Part shown: positions 1 to 6,986 of the stretch, piece by piece
Position numbering within the stretch: the stretch's first letter is position 1
Layout: each line of letters opens with the position of its first letter
Source of the DNA: an uncultured Paracoccaceae bacterium
Lineage (GTDB): Bacteria; Pseudomonadota; Alphaproteobacteria; Rhodobacterales; Rhodobacteraceae
NCBI GenBank assembly: GCA_947492825.1
Contig: CANLNT010000001.1
Location: forward strand, 2,542,001 to 2,606,000
DNA length: 64,000 nt
Direction of reading: 5' to 3'
The notes under the pieces: generated by a model
Told to the model about the DNA's origin: nothing
What the model saw: the letters and a program-made list of their open reading frames with translations, nothing else
The model's database searches: none
Made by a program: the position numbers and the translations under genes

Positions 1-664
1 GCGCCCAGATCAGCCCCGCAAGCCCGCCTTCGTGACCATGATAGGCGTTCACGTTCTGGCCCAGCAGGGTGATTTCGCGCACGCCTGCCTCGACCAGTTC
101 CTGCGCCTCGCGGATCACGCGGTCAGCGGGGCGGCTGACCTCTGCCCCGCGAGTATAGGGGACCACGCAAAAGGCGCAGAACTTGTCACAGCCTTCCTGC
201 ACGGTCAGAAACGCCGTCGGGCCACGCTTGGCCTTGGCCCGTGTCTTGAGCGTTTCGAACTTGTCATCCTCTGGGAAATCGGTGTCGAGCGCCTTTTTGC
301 CCTTTGCCACAGCTTCTTCCATCGCGGGCAGACGGTGATAGCTTTGCGGGCCAACGACCAGATCGACAAGCGGCTGGCGGCGCATGATCTCTTCACCCTC
401 CGCTTGCGCGACGCAGCCTGCGACACCGATCTTCAGGTCCGGCTTTTCAGCTTTCAACCCCTTGAAGCGCCCCAGCTCTGAATAGACCTTTTCCGCAGCC
501 TTTTCGCGGATGTGGCAGGTGTTCAGCAGGATCATGTCCGCGTCATCGGGGGTCTGGGTTTCGACATACCCCTGCCCGCCCAGCGCCTCTGACATGCGTT
601 CGCTGTCATAGACGTTCATTTGACAGCCGTAGGTTTTGATAAACAGTTTCTTAGGGGCGGACAT
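1..664 (-). CDS. miaB: tRNA-2-methylthio-N6-dimethylallyladenosine synthase MiaB, 3' end cut by window
   Basis: Radical-SAM methylthiotransferase that adds the 2-methylthio group to i6A37 of tRNAs reading UNN codons. The gene reads leftwards and only its N-terminal ~220 codons are in the window. The N-terminal UPF0004 domain is clear ([13 protein letters not shown], then [15 protein letters not shown], with the cysteines that bind the second [4Fe-4S] cluster). It is followed by the radical-SAM motif GCDKFCAFC (CxxxCxxC) and VPYTRG. The start chosen is ATG at 664 (MSAPKK); an in-frame ATG at 676 would add four residues. The 63 bp to the next gene on the + strand must hold both divergent promoters. 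Identity is very secure; the C-terminal TRAM domain lies outside the window. Confidence 0.95.
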   Translation of the reverse strand, partial: MSAPKKLFIKTYGCQMNVYDSERMSEALGGQGYVETQTPDDADMILLNTCHIREKAAEKVYSELGRFKGLKAEKPDLKIGVAGCVAQAEGEEIMRRQPLVDLVVGPQSYHRLPAMEEAVAKGKKALDTDFPEDDKFETLKTRAKAKRGPTAFLTVQEGCDKFCAFCVVPYTRGAEVSRPADRVIREAQELVEAGVREITLLGQNVNAYHGHEGGLAGLIWA

Positions 665-727
665 GGTTTTTTCCATTACGCTGGGGGATGATCGCGCGGG
701 TTCTATCCGGGGCGGCGCGCACTTGCA

Positions 728-1645
728 ATGACACCCAAACCGCGCGACCTTGCGCAAAACACGAACGACAGACAGCAGCAGATGATCTTTGACAGCCTTC
801 AGGCGTTTTCACGCGGTAGCAAAGCGGCCCTTGGCAAAGGGGCGGTTGCGGTGATCCTGCTGGAAGACGAGGTCGAGATTGACAGCACCGTGCGGCACCA
901 TCTGGATATGGGCTTTGGCACGGTCGTGGTCGCAGGGGCCGGCGATATCATGCTGGATGATGCGCTTGGCGATCAGGTGGTCCGGGTGCATCACAACATG
1001 ATGGAAGACGCCGCACTGGAAGACGTGGTCAACACCGTCATCAAGGCGGTTCCGGGCCGCTGGGTCTATTACGGCTACAACAGCGAATACCTGTTCTTTC
1101 CGTTTTGCGAACACCGGACCATTGGCGAGATGCTGGCCTTTGCCACCGAAGAACGGCGCGATTCCGTGCTGACCTATGTGGTCGACCTTTATGCGGGCGA
1201 TCTGGGCGCGCATCCCGATGCCGTGTCGCTGGATGACGCGCATCTGGACAAATCCGGCTACTACGCGCTGGCCCGCCGCGACAACCGCGGCACCGTGCAG
1301 GAACGGCAGCTGGATTTCTTTGGTGGCCTGCGCTGGCGGTACGAGGAACATGTGCCCTACACCCGCCGCCGGATCGACCGGATTGGCCTGTTTCGGGCCC
1401 GACCGGGGCTCAAGCTTTTGACGGACCACACGCTGAATGATCCCGAATACAACACCTACGCCTGCCCTTGGCATCATTCGTTGACCGCATCGGTCTGTTC
1501 ATTCCGCACCGCCAAGGCGCTAAAGCGTAATCCGGGCAGCGGCTATCAGATCGACAGCTTTCAGTGGCGCAATTCCACGCAGTTTTCATGGCATTCGCAA
1601 CAGTTGATGGATCTGGGGCTGATGGAACCGGGGCAATGGTTCTGA
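728..1645 (+). CDS. Conserved Rhodobacterales protein, possibly glycosyltransferase-like
   Basis: A soluble protein of 305 residues without signal peptide or membrane segment. The middle part ([19 protein letters not shown], then a stretch with [12 protein letters not shown]) has acidic and aromatic patches of the kind seen in GT2-like proteins annotated in roseobacters. No DxD-type nucleotide-sugar motif can be assigned with confidence, so the glycosyltransferase idea rests on family resemblance recalled from related genomes. It is divergent from miaB (63 bp apart) and its stop is 4 bp from the end of the convergent RAYT-like gene. No ribosome-binding site is obvious before the ATG. Function unknown. 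Confidence 0.7.
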   Translation: MTPKPRDLAQNTNDRQQQMIFDSLQAFSRGSKAALGKGAVAVILLEDEVEIDSTVRHHLDMGFGTVVVAGAGDIMLDDALGDQVVRVHHNMMEDAALEDVVNTVIKAVPGRWVYYGYNSEYLFFPFCEHRTIGEMLAFATEERRDSVLTYVVDLYAGDLGAHPDAVSLDDAHLDKSGYYALARRDNRGTVQERQLDFFGGLRWRYEEHVPYTRRRIDRIGLFRARPGLKLLTDHTLNDPEYNTYACPWHHSLTASVCSFRTAKALKRNPGSGYQIDSFQWRNSTQFSWHSQQLMDLGLMEPGQWF

Positions 1646-1649
1646 CGCG

Positions 1650-2117
1650 TCACTCGACCAGTTCAGCATCCCACGTCCGCGCACGCGAGATGGTGCAATA
1701 GGGCCAATCCTCTGGCCGTTTGACCAAGCCTTCGCTGACCGCGGCATGCCAGATCATCGCCTCGTATTCGTCTAACTCGCCCTGGGCCAGAACCGGCACT
1801 TCCCAATAGCGCCGCTGCCACAGCCCGTTGGTGACCGCGCGGCGCGGCACTTGGGCATGGCGCGCAAAGGTGGTTTTGATCATCTTCCAGCGCTTGCCAT
1901 AGTCATCGTCGCCGGGCGGCAGCGTCCAGATCGTGTGCATTCTGTTGGGCAAGACCACGCTTGACCCGATATGAAACGGCATCTGCTGGCGGCAGGCCCG
2001 CACCGCCTGACGCAGCAGGTCGACCTGACTGATCAGCAGCTTGGACGTCGGATCCTTCAGGCGAACCGTAAAGAAATACGTGGCACCAGGCACCAAAAGG
2101 GGGCGTAGCTGAGACAT
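1650..2117 (-). CDS. REP-associated tyrosine transposase-like protein (RAYT) with degenerate active site
   Basis: This 155-residue protein aligns over its whole length with the Y1/IS200-like RAYT family, to which E. coli YafM/TnpA-REP belongs: VRLKDP near residue 18, LPxxMHxIWTLPxGDDDxxxRW at 56-77, WQRRYWE at 100, and RPEDWPY at 134. RAYTs nick single-stranded REP hairpins with an HUH metal site and one Tyr. Here the HUH motif reads Arg59-Met-His61 in place of His-x-His, and the position of the catalytic Tyr (in DYIYINPVKHG of E. coli) is Met121 in AMIWHAAVSEG. The frame is open and the fold-defining residues are kept, so the protein looks expressed but probably cannot cleave DNA. Its start codon lies in a hairpin loop. 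Single copy, with no flanking inverted repeats of an IS. Confidence 0.85.
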   Translation of the reverse strand: MSQLRPLLVPGATYFFTVRLKDPTSKLLISQVDLLRQAVRACRQQMPFHIGSSVVLPNRMHTIWTLPPGDDDYGKRWKMIKTTFARHAQVPRRAVTNGLWQRRYWEVPVLAQGELDEYEAMIWHAAVSEGLVKRPEDWPYCTISRARTWDAELVE

Positions 2118-2125
2118 ATCTCAGC
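2108..2125 (-). promoter_or_regulatory. Hairpin with the RAYT start codon in its loop
   Basis: On the minus strand the arms GCTGAGA and TCTCAGC are perfectly complementary (7 bp) and enclose the tetranucleotide TATG. The ATG of the RAYT-like gene is inside this loop. In mRNA the structure would leave the start codon at the tip of a stem and sequester the bases on either side. This is the sort of arrangement that holds initiation low or makes it depend on an RNA- or DNA-hairpin-binding protein. The structure is read directly from sequence; a role in autoregulation is inference. Confidence 0.6.
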
Positions 2126-2149
2126 TTCACCCGGACTTCGTAAAGAAAT

Positions 2150-2178
2150 GGTTAACGCATTTTGCGGTTCTGTTAACC
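2150..2178. repeat. Inverted repeat GGTTAAC-N15-GTTAACC between irr and the RAYT gene
   Basis: Perfect 7-bp arms separated by 15 bp, in the 78-bp gap downstream of irr and upstream of the RAYT-like gene. The left arm is preceded by AT, so the minus strand carries TTAACCAT, which resembles a CtrA half-site, but the spacing between half-sites does not fit TTAA-N7-TTAA. It may be an operator for the RAYT gene or simply part of irr mRNA 3' structure; no U-tract follows. Confidence 0.4.
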
Positions 2179-2195
2179 TTTTGCGCGCAGCGCGC

Positions 2196-2627
2196 TCAGG
2201 TGCGGCGCAACCGGATGACAACGTCCACGCTGGCAATCTCTGCCCCCGCAGGGGTGCCGGGCAGACGGGCAATTTCCAGCTCTTCGGCCGGGGCATCTGT
2301 CAGCTCTGCGGTGTCTTCCCAGTAGAAATGCGGGTGATCGCTCATGTTGGTGTCGAAGTAACTTTTTGACCCGTCCACCGTGATCTCGCGCACCAGACCC
2401 GCATCACAGAAGGCCCGCAGGGTGTTGTAGACTGTGGCAAGCGACACTTTCTCATCCGTGCGGGTTGCCGCATCAAACAAGCTTTCGGCGGTGACATGAC
2501 GGTCCTGCCCGTCTCCAACAAGCAAAGCAGCCAGCGTCACACGCTGCCGCGTCGGGCGCACATCCGCAGATGCCAGCCATGCGGCACCGTTGCGGGTTTT
2601 GTCATCTGTCAGAACGAAATCCTTCAT
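2196..2627 (-). CDS. irr: Irr-type iron response regulator, Fur family
   Basis: Fur-superfamily DNA-binding repressor/activator; Irr senses haem/iron status and controls iron uptake, storage and haem synthesis in Rhizobiales and Rhodobacterales. The winged helix is at about residues 15-80 (RPTRQRVTLAALL, then VSLATVYNTLRAFCDAGLV), and the dimer domain holds SYFDTNMSDHPHFYWED. The His-x-His of HPHFYW is where Irr proteins carry their haem/metal motif, and the C-terminus VDVVIRLRR is typical of Irr. The start at 2627 (MKDFVL) is favoured over an upstream ATG because GGGGAC lies just before it; this gives 143 residues. It is the last gene of a probable desaturase-isomerase-irr unit, 45 bp behind the isomerase. 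Confidence 0.88.
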   Translation of the reverse strand: MKDFVLTDDKTRNGAAWLASADVRPTRQRVTLAALLVGDGQDRHVTAESLFDAATRTDEKVSLATVYNTLRAFCDAGLVREITVDGSKSYFDTNMSDHPHFYWEDTAELTDAPAEELEIARLPGTPAGAEIASVDVVIRLRRT

Positions 2628-2672
2628 AATGTCCCCAATATCGGGAATTTGATCCAAGAATCAACGCATATG

Positions 2673-3518
2673 TCAGTGATCATCGCCGCCAAGATCATCC
2701 CAGATGTCCTGCACCCAGCCCTTGATCACCTGCGCCTCGTGCCAGCGATTGGACATTTCGCGCCCATCCGGTCCAGTCATGGCGTATTCCGGCGGGCCAA
2801 GTTCACACACGAAAATGCAATCACCCGAGGCGTTGCGCGCACGCCAATCGGCGAGGCCCTCGCGCCACCAGCCCTTAAACAGGTCCACCCACTTTTGGTG
2901 CTGAGGAAAGTCCAGTTGCAACTGAATCTGCTGACGGCTGGCGACGCGGCCCTGAAAACTGTCAGACCGCTGCAAGACCCTGCTGATCAGCCCCAAGTCG
3001 TGGTCGGACAGGGGAAACCAGAACTCCCGATCCACCACATAATGGCTTAGATCAGCGCAAATGCGCATATCGGGGATGCGGTCCAGCAGTTGCAGCGTGG
3101 TGTATAGGTCATTGGTGATGCAGTTGCGGTGCGTCTCGAACTGTACCGGCACGCCGATCCGGTCGGACATCTGCATCCATGTCTTAATGACCGGCACCAT
3201 GTCATCCAGCGCAATCGGCATCACCTGCCCGATGATATCCACAAACGGCGCACCAAAATCGCGCGCCATATGCAGCGTGTCTTCCATGCTGTCGATGGTC
3301 TTGGGAAAGGCCACGATCAGCGGCGTCAACCCCTGGGCTTCCATGTGCGGACGCACCTGATGGGCCACTGCGACATCTGCCGCGCCCAGATCAATCGCCA
3401 TCCCGTCAAAGCCCGCAGCTGCGACCATTTCACACACCTGATCATAGGGCAGCTTCACCCCAGTTGGATCATGCGGCTGCATCGCCCAGAGCGAGGTGTA
3501 GACCTGCAGCCGCCTCAT
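2673..3518 (-). CDS. Sugar phosphate isomerase/epimerase family protein (xylose isomerase-like TIM barrel)
   Basis: 281 residues of the AP-endonuclease-2/xylose-isomerase-like TIM-barrel fold. Candidate divalent-metal ligands are the Glu in QFETHRNC (about 149), the Asp and His in CADLSHYV (about 174) and the Glu in CELGPPEY (about 248). The substrate cannot be named from sequence. The protein has no signal peptide. Its ATG overlaps the stop of the upstream desaturase gene by 4 nt (ATGA), so the two are very probably translationally coupled. That coupling to a lipid desaturase and not to a sugar transporter is unusual for this family, and irr follows 45 bp downstream. Confidence 0.8.
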   Translation of the reverse strand: MRRLQVYTSLWAMQPHDPTGVKLPYDQVCEMVAAAGFDGMAIDLGAADVAVAHQVRPHMEAQGLTPLIVAFPKTIDSMEDTLHMARDFGAPFVDIIGQVMPIALDDMVPVIKTWMQMSDRIGVPVQFETHRNCITNDLYTTLQLLDRIPDMRICADLSHYVVDREFWFPLSDHDLGLISRVLQRSDSFQGRVASRQQIQLQLDFPQHQKWVDLFKGWWREGLADWRARNASGDCIFVCELGPPEYAMTGPDGREMSNRWHEAQVIKGWVQDIWDDLGGDDH

Positions 3519-4498
3519 TCAGCGGCAATCCGCGCGGTGCGTCCACCGCTGACCGGCACAATCCAGACCTCGTTCATCGGGTATTGGCTTTCATCCTTGG
3601 CCCGCAGTTTCTTGATCACTTCGATTTGAAACTCGATCCAGCCCATACGGTGGACCGCACCCGCCTGTGCCTCGATCTTGGCGTTCAGCTCACGAAGTTT
3701 CCAGAACGGAACGGCAGGAAAAGTGTGATGCGCGGTGTGATAGGGCATCTGCCAGCATAGCCACTTGATGAACGGCCCCGCACGGGTGCTGCGGGTGTTT
3801 TCAAGGATGTCGCTTTCGTGGCTGAGCCCCAGATGTTCGATGGTGTTCTGCAACTGATGGATCGGCTTTGTCAGCACCATCGGCACGATCCAGAACGTCA
3901 GCGCCGCCCATGACCCCAACAACACCGACACCAGCGCGATCAGCGCATAGCCAAGCAGATGCAACCGGCTTTCGCGGATGACCTTGGCTTCTTCTTCGGC
4001 GCGGATATAGGGCTCGACAATAATCCCCCTCGCGCGTCGGATGATGCCAAGTACGCGGTTGCGCCAATAGGTCACCCCGCTCAGCCACAACAGATAGGTG
4101 GTCAGCGTGTAAGGTTCGCGCACCAACTCGCCATCGCGTTCCCAGTCTTGCGTGTACTGGTGGTGGGCAAAATGCATGATCTGATCGTAGTCGCGCGGGA
4201 ACATCTGCACAAAGCCGATCACTCGCCCCCACCATTCATTCAGCCGCCGCGTCTGGAACACGGTGGCATGGCTCAACTCGTGCTGCGCGGCATAGGTAAA
4301 GTTCAGCAAGACACCCAGCGCCAGCCCGGTCAACACAACCCACCATGTGCCAAGCGCCACCGCATGCAGCATCGCGACAACGGCAATCGCGCCCAGATGG
4401 CTGCCCATCTGCTGCCAACCCTTGGCATCTGACCTTGCGGTCAAGGCCCGCAACTCCGGCGGGCTCAGCAATTTGCGGCGTGAAAATTCTGCGTCCAT
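3515..4498 (-). CDS. Membrane-bound di-iron fatty acid desaturase
   Basis: Integral-membrane desaturase of 327 residues. Three histidine boxes are seen in order: HELSH (about 90), HFAHHQ (about 125) and HTAHH (about 268). They ligate the two irons in this family. Hydrophobic stretches at about 45-75 and 195-235 form the membrane core. It would introduce a double bond into acyl chains of lipids using O2; head-group and position specificity cannot be read from sequence. The start at 4498 (MDAEFSRRK) follows a GGGAG sequence; a longer open frame to 4639 has no support. Divergent from fabA across 274 bp, and coupled to the isomerase gene behind it, so aerobic and anaerobic routes to unsaturated fatty acids lie side by side. 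Confidence 0.88.
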   Translation of the reverse strand: MDAEFSRRKLLSPPELRALTARSDAKGWQQMGSHLGAIAVVAMLHAVALGTWWVVLTGLALGVLLNFTYAAQHELSHATVFQTRRLNEWWGRVIGFVQMFPRDYDQIMHFAHHQYTQDWERDGELVREPYTLTTYLLWLSGVTYWRNRVLGIIRRARGIIVEPYIRAEEEAKVIRESRLHLLGYALIALVSVLLGSWAALTFWIVPMVLTKPIHQLQNTIEHLGLSHESDILENTRSTRAGPFIKWLCWQMPYHTAHHTFPAVPFWKLRELNAKIEAQAGAVHRMGWIEFQIEVIKKLRAKDESQYPMNEVWIVPVSGGRTARIAAE

Positions 4499-4552
4499 AT
4501 CAATCTCCCGCCTCAAAGCGTAAACCTGCGCGTGGGCGTTGCGCAAACCCCA

Positions 4553-4591
4553 TCTTCTTCTGGCCAAAAATATCCCCGCCGGAGGCTCCCC
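4553..4591. repeat. Intergenic repeat element, copy 1
   Basis: Lies in the 274-bp gap between the desaturase and fabA. The core AAAAATATNCCCGCCGGAGG followed by CTCC is shared with a second copy at 7975-8015, including the preceding TTCTT-rich stretch. I recall similar sequences scattered between genes in Rhodobacterales genomes. No hairpin with a U-tract is formed, so a terminator role is not evident. Confidence 0.65.
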
Positions 4592-4645
4592 CAGGCTGCA
4601 ACCAGCCCGCCACTGGCAAGAGCGCGGACCCTGCGCCACCGGGCC

Positions 4646-4666
4646 CCAAATTTTTCAAAAATTTGG
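4646..4666. repeat. Perfect palindrome, arms CCAAATTTTT / AAAAATTTGG
   Basis: A 10-bp perfect inverted repeat around a single C, in the desaturase-fabA intergenic region. It belongs to the same type as the A/T-rich hairpins at 25977-26019 and 29942-30010, in which a short arm ending in TTT is mirrored. The oligo-T of one arm could make it act as a terminator in either direction, but it stands upstream of both flanking genes. Confidence 0.6.
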
Positions 4667-4772
4667 CGGCGCCCAAAGTCACCGACACTGCCCATGATCC
4701 CCTGCCCTTGCCCCGCCAATCCCCCTAGTGGTAGTGGTCGACAAAGCGCAAACAACAAGAAAGCCCGATCAT

Positions 4773-5282
4773 ATGGCTGATTTCCCCACCAGTTTTGACA
4801 AAGAAGGCCTGCTGGCCTGTGCCCGTGGCGAACTTTTCGGCCCCGGCAACGCGCAACTCCCTGCGCCACCAATGCTGATGATGGACCGGATCACCGACAT
4901 TTCAGGCGACTGCGGCGCACATGGCAAAGGCCATGTGGTGGCGGAATTCGATATCACACCCGATCTGTGGTTCTTTGACTGCCACTTCCCGGGCAATCCG
5001 ATCATGCCCGGCTGCCTTGGTCTTGATGGCCTGTGGCAGCTGACCGGTTTCAACCTTGGCTGGCGCGGCTGGCAAGGGCGCGGTTACGCGCTGGGCGTGG
5101 GCGAGGTCAAACTGACTGGCATGGTCCGTCCCGACCGCAAGATGCTGACCTACAAGATCGACTTTACCAAAGCCCTGCAAACCCGTCGCCTGACCATGGG
5201 CGTGGCCGATGGCATCGTCGAGGCGGACGGTGAAGTGATCTATCAGGTCAAGGACATGAAAGTGGCGCTGTCAGAATCCTGA
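4773..5282 (+). CDS. fabA: 3-hydroxydecanoyl-ACP dehydratase/isomerase FabA
   Basis: Cytosolic enzyme of type II fatty acid synthesis: it dehydrates 3-hydroxydecanoyl-ACP and isomerises trans-2 to cis-3-decenoyl-ACP, the committed step of anaerobic unsaturated fatty acid formation. The active-site His is in [16 protein letters not shown] (about 70) and the catalytic Asp in LGLDGLWQL (about 84), as in E. coli. The start at 4773 ([10 protein letters not shown]) gives 169 residues, the normal length; the frame is open further upstream without support. Its usual partners fabB and fabI do not follow; the next gene is a convergent GNAT. A weak G+C hairpin at about 5283-5297 may end the transcript. 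Confidence 0.95.
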   Translation: MADFPTSFDKEGLLACARGELFGPGNAQLPAPPMLMMDRITDISGDCGAHGKGHVVAEFDITPDLWFFDCHFPGNPIMPGCLGLDGLWQLTGFNLGWRGWQGRGYALGVGEVKLTGMVRPDRKMLTYKIDFTKALQTRRLTMGVADGIVEADGEVIYQVKDMKVALSES

Positions 5283-5299
5283 CAGGCCCCGGGGCTGCG

Positions 5300-5728
5300 T
5301 CACAGCGCGTCATCCCAGCCAAAGAACGATCCCTTGACCTCGTCCGCCTTCATGCTGCGGTAAAGGCCAAGGGCTGCTGCATTGTCGTGCTCGGTTCCCA
5401 GCCAGACACCTTCGCACCCCCGTTTGCGTGCCAGATCAATTAAGGTTTGCGTCACACGGGTCCCGATCCCGCGCCGCTGATAGGCGTCGCGCGTGCCAAT
5501 TTCATTGATGAACATCGCCGGCGCTTTATCAGGGTGCAGCAACACCGTGCCCGTGGCCATGGCCACCGCCAGATCGCCCTCAAACGCCAGCACACATACA
5601 TGCATCGGGTTGTCCAGAAATGCGCGGGCCTGATCGGCGCGCATCGGCGCGTCAAACAAACCCGGTGTCACGGCCATCAGCAGGTCAAAGTCGTCTGGAC
5701 CCAAAACCCGAAGCGTGATTGTGTCCAT
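5300..5728 (-). CDS. GNAT family N-acetyltransferase
   Basis: 142-residue acetyl-CoA-dependent acetyltransferase. Motif A (pyrophosphate loop) is RDAYQRRGIGTRVTQTLID, and the C-terminal GLYRSMK stretch is typical. It most resembles small GNATs close to the AAC(3)-I group, but the substrate is unknown. The start at 5728 follows a strong AGGAGG ribosome-binding site (minus strand), which rules out the longer frame. The divergent dehydratase gene starts only 28 bp away, so each promoter must lie inside or at the edge of the other's 5' region. Confidence 0.85.
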   Translation of the reverse strand: MDTITLRVLGPDDFDLLMAVTPGLFDAPMRADQARAFLDNPMHVCVLAFEGDLAVAMATGTVLLHPDKAPAMFINEIGTRDAYQRRGIGTRVTQTLIDLARKRGCEGVWLGTEHDNAAALGLYRSMKADEVKGSFFGWDDAL

Positions 5729-5756
5729 TTCAAATTCCTCCTGCGCGGACATTATC

Positions 5757-6986
5757 ATGAAACTCACCGACCTCGACATCATCGTCACGGCACCGCCCGC
5801 ACCGGGCTGGGGCGGACGCTACTGGATCCTTGTGAAAGTGACCACAGACACCGGGATCACCGGTTGGGGCGAATGCTATGCCAGCAGCGTGGGCCCTGAT
5901 GCGATGACCCATGTGATCCGCGATGTCTTTGCCCGGCACATGGCCGACCAGAACCCCGAAGACATTGAGCTGATGTTCCGCCGCGCCTATTCCGCAGGCT
6001 TCACGCAGCGCCCGGACCTGACCGTCATGGGCGCATGGTCGGGGCTGGAAATCGCCTGTTGGGACATCCTTGGCAAGGACCGCGACCGGCCTGTGCACGC
6101 GCTGATCGGCGGGCGTCTGAACGACCGGATCCGCGCTTATACCTACCTTTATCCCAAAGACGACCACCCTTTGCCCGCCTTCTGGGCCTCGCCCGAGATG
6201 GCCGCCGAAAGCGCTGTCGCCTGTGTTGAGGCGGGCTATTCGGCCGTAAAATTCGACCCCGCGGGCCCCTACACGATCCGCGCAGGGCACATGCCGTCGA
6301 TGTACGACATCTCGACCTCGGTCGCCTTCTGCCGCGCAATCCGAGAGGCGGTTGGCGACCGCGCAGACCTGCTTTTTGGCACCCATGGGCAATTTTCGAC
6401 CGGCGGGGCGATCCGCATGGGTCAGGCGCTCGAGCCGTTCTCGCCGCTCTGGTACGAAGAACCCTGCCCGCCCGACACGGACCTGACGACCGTGGCCGAT
6501 CAGGTGCGCATCCCCGTCGCCACCGGCGAGCGTCTGACCACCAAGGCGGAGTTTGCAGCCGCACTGCGCCAAGGTGTCAGCATCCTGCAACCTGCGCTAG
6601 GGCGCTCGGGCGGCATCTGGGAAACCAAGAAGATCGCTGCCATCGCCGAAGTTCACAACGCCCAGATGGCCCCGCACCTTTACGCCGGTCCCGTCGAATG
6701 GGCCGCCAACGTGCAGCTTGCCGCGGCGATCCCCAACATCCTGATGGCCGAAACGATCGAAACCCCGTTCCACGCGGCGCTGATCAAGAACACGCTGACG
6801 GTCGAGGGTGGCTATATCCCCGTCCCCACGGCCCCCGGTCTGGGCATCGAGGTGGACGAGGCGCTGGCCCGCGCGCATCCCTACACTGGCGACGGCCTGC
6901 ATTTGCAGATGCAGGAGGACCCGATCGACTATCACGCCGTGAACAACTTTGCCGGTGGCGCACCGGTCAAGCGCGATCAGGACTGA
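5757..6986 (+). CDS. Enolase-superfamily dehydratase (mandelate racemase/galactonate dehydratase-like)
   Basis: 409 residues with the N-terminal capping domain (1-120) and TIM barrel of the mandelate racemase subgroup. Recognisable barrel elements are KFDPAGPY (Lys at about 165), LLFGTHGQFS, WYEEPCPP, TGERLTT, ILQPALGRSGG and APHLYAGP. The overall pattern follows galactonate dehydratase (DFHGR, EEP, GER, APH), but the first metal-ligand position reads Gly-Thr-His where DgoD has Asp-Phe-His, so the substrate may differ. The start at 5757 (MKLTDLDI) is chosen because the upstream extension would run through the ribosome-binding site of the divergent GNAT. It is the only candidate in the window for the dehydratase missing from the galactose operon 50 kb away. 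Its 3' end overlaps the next, convergent gene by 10 bp. Confidence 0.85.
   Translation: MKLTDLDIIVTAPPAPGWGGRYWILVKVTTDTGITGWGECYASSVGPDAMTHVIRDVFARHMADQNPEDIELMFRRAYSAGFTQRPDLTVMGAWSGLEIACWDILGKDRDRPVHALIGGRLNDRIRAYTYLYPKDDHPLPAFWASPEMAAESAVACVEAGYSAVKFDPAGPYTIRAGHMPSMYDISTSVAFCRAIREAVGDRADLLFGTHGQFSTGGAIRMGQALEPFSPLWYEEPCPPDTDLTTVADQVRIPVATGERLTTKAEFAAALRQGVSILQPALGRSGGIWETKKIAAIAEVHNAQMAPHLYAGPVEWAANVQLAAAIPNILMAETIETPFHAALIKNTLTVEGGYIPVPTAPGLGIEVDEALARAHPYTGDGLHLQMQEDPIDYHAVNNFAGGAPVKRDQD

Noticed and set aside
1650-2117. Active insertion sequence
   Set aside because: No terminal hairpins or inverted repeats bound the gene, no duplicate is in the window, and the catalytic residues are absent.
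2148-2178. CtrA binding site (TTAA-N7-TTAA)
   Set aside because: The TTAACCAT-like half is present but the second TTAA lies 17 bp away, so the full motif is not met.
5300-5728. Aminoglycoside resistance acetyltransferase
   Set aside because: Only the general GNAT fold is visible; there is no specific resemblance strong enough to claim drug modification.
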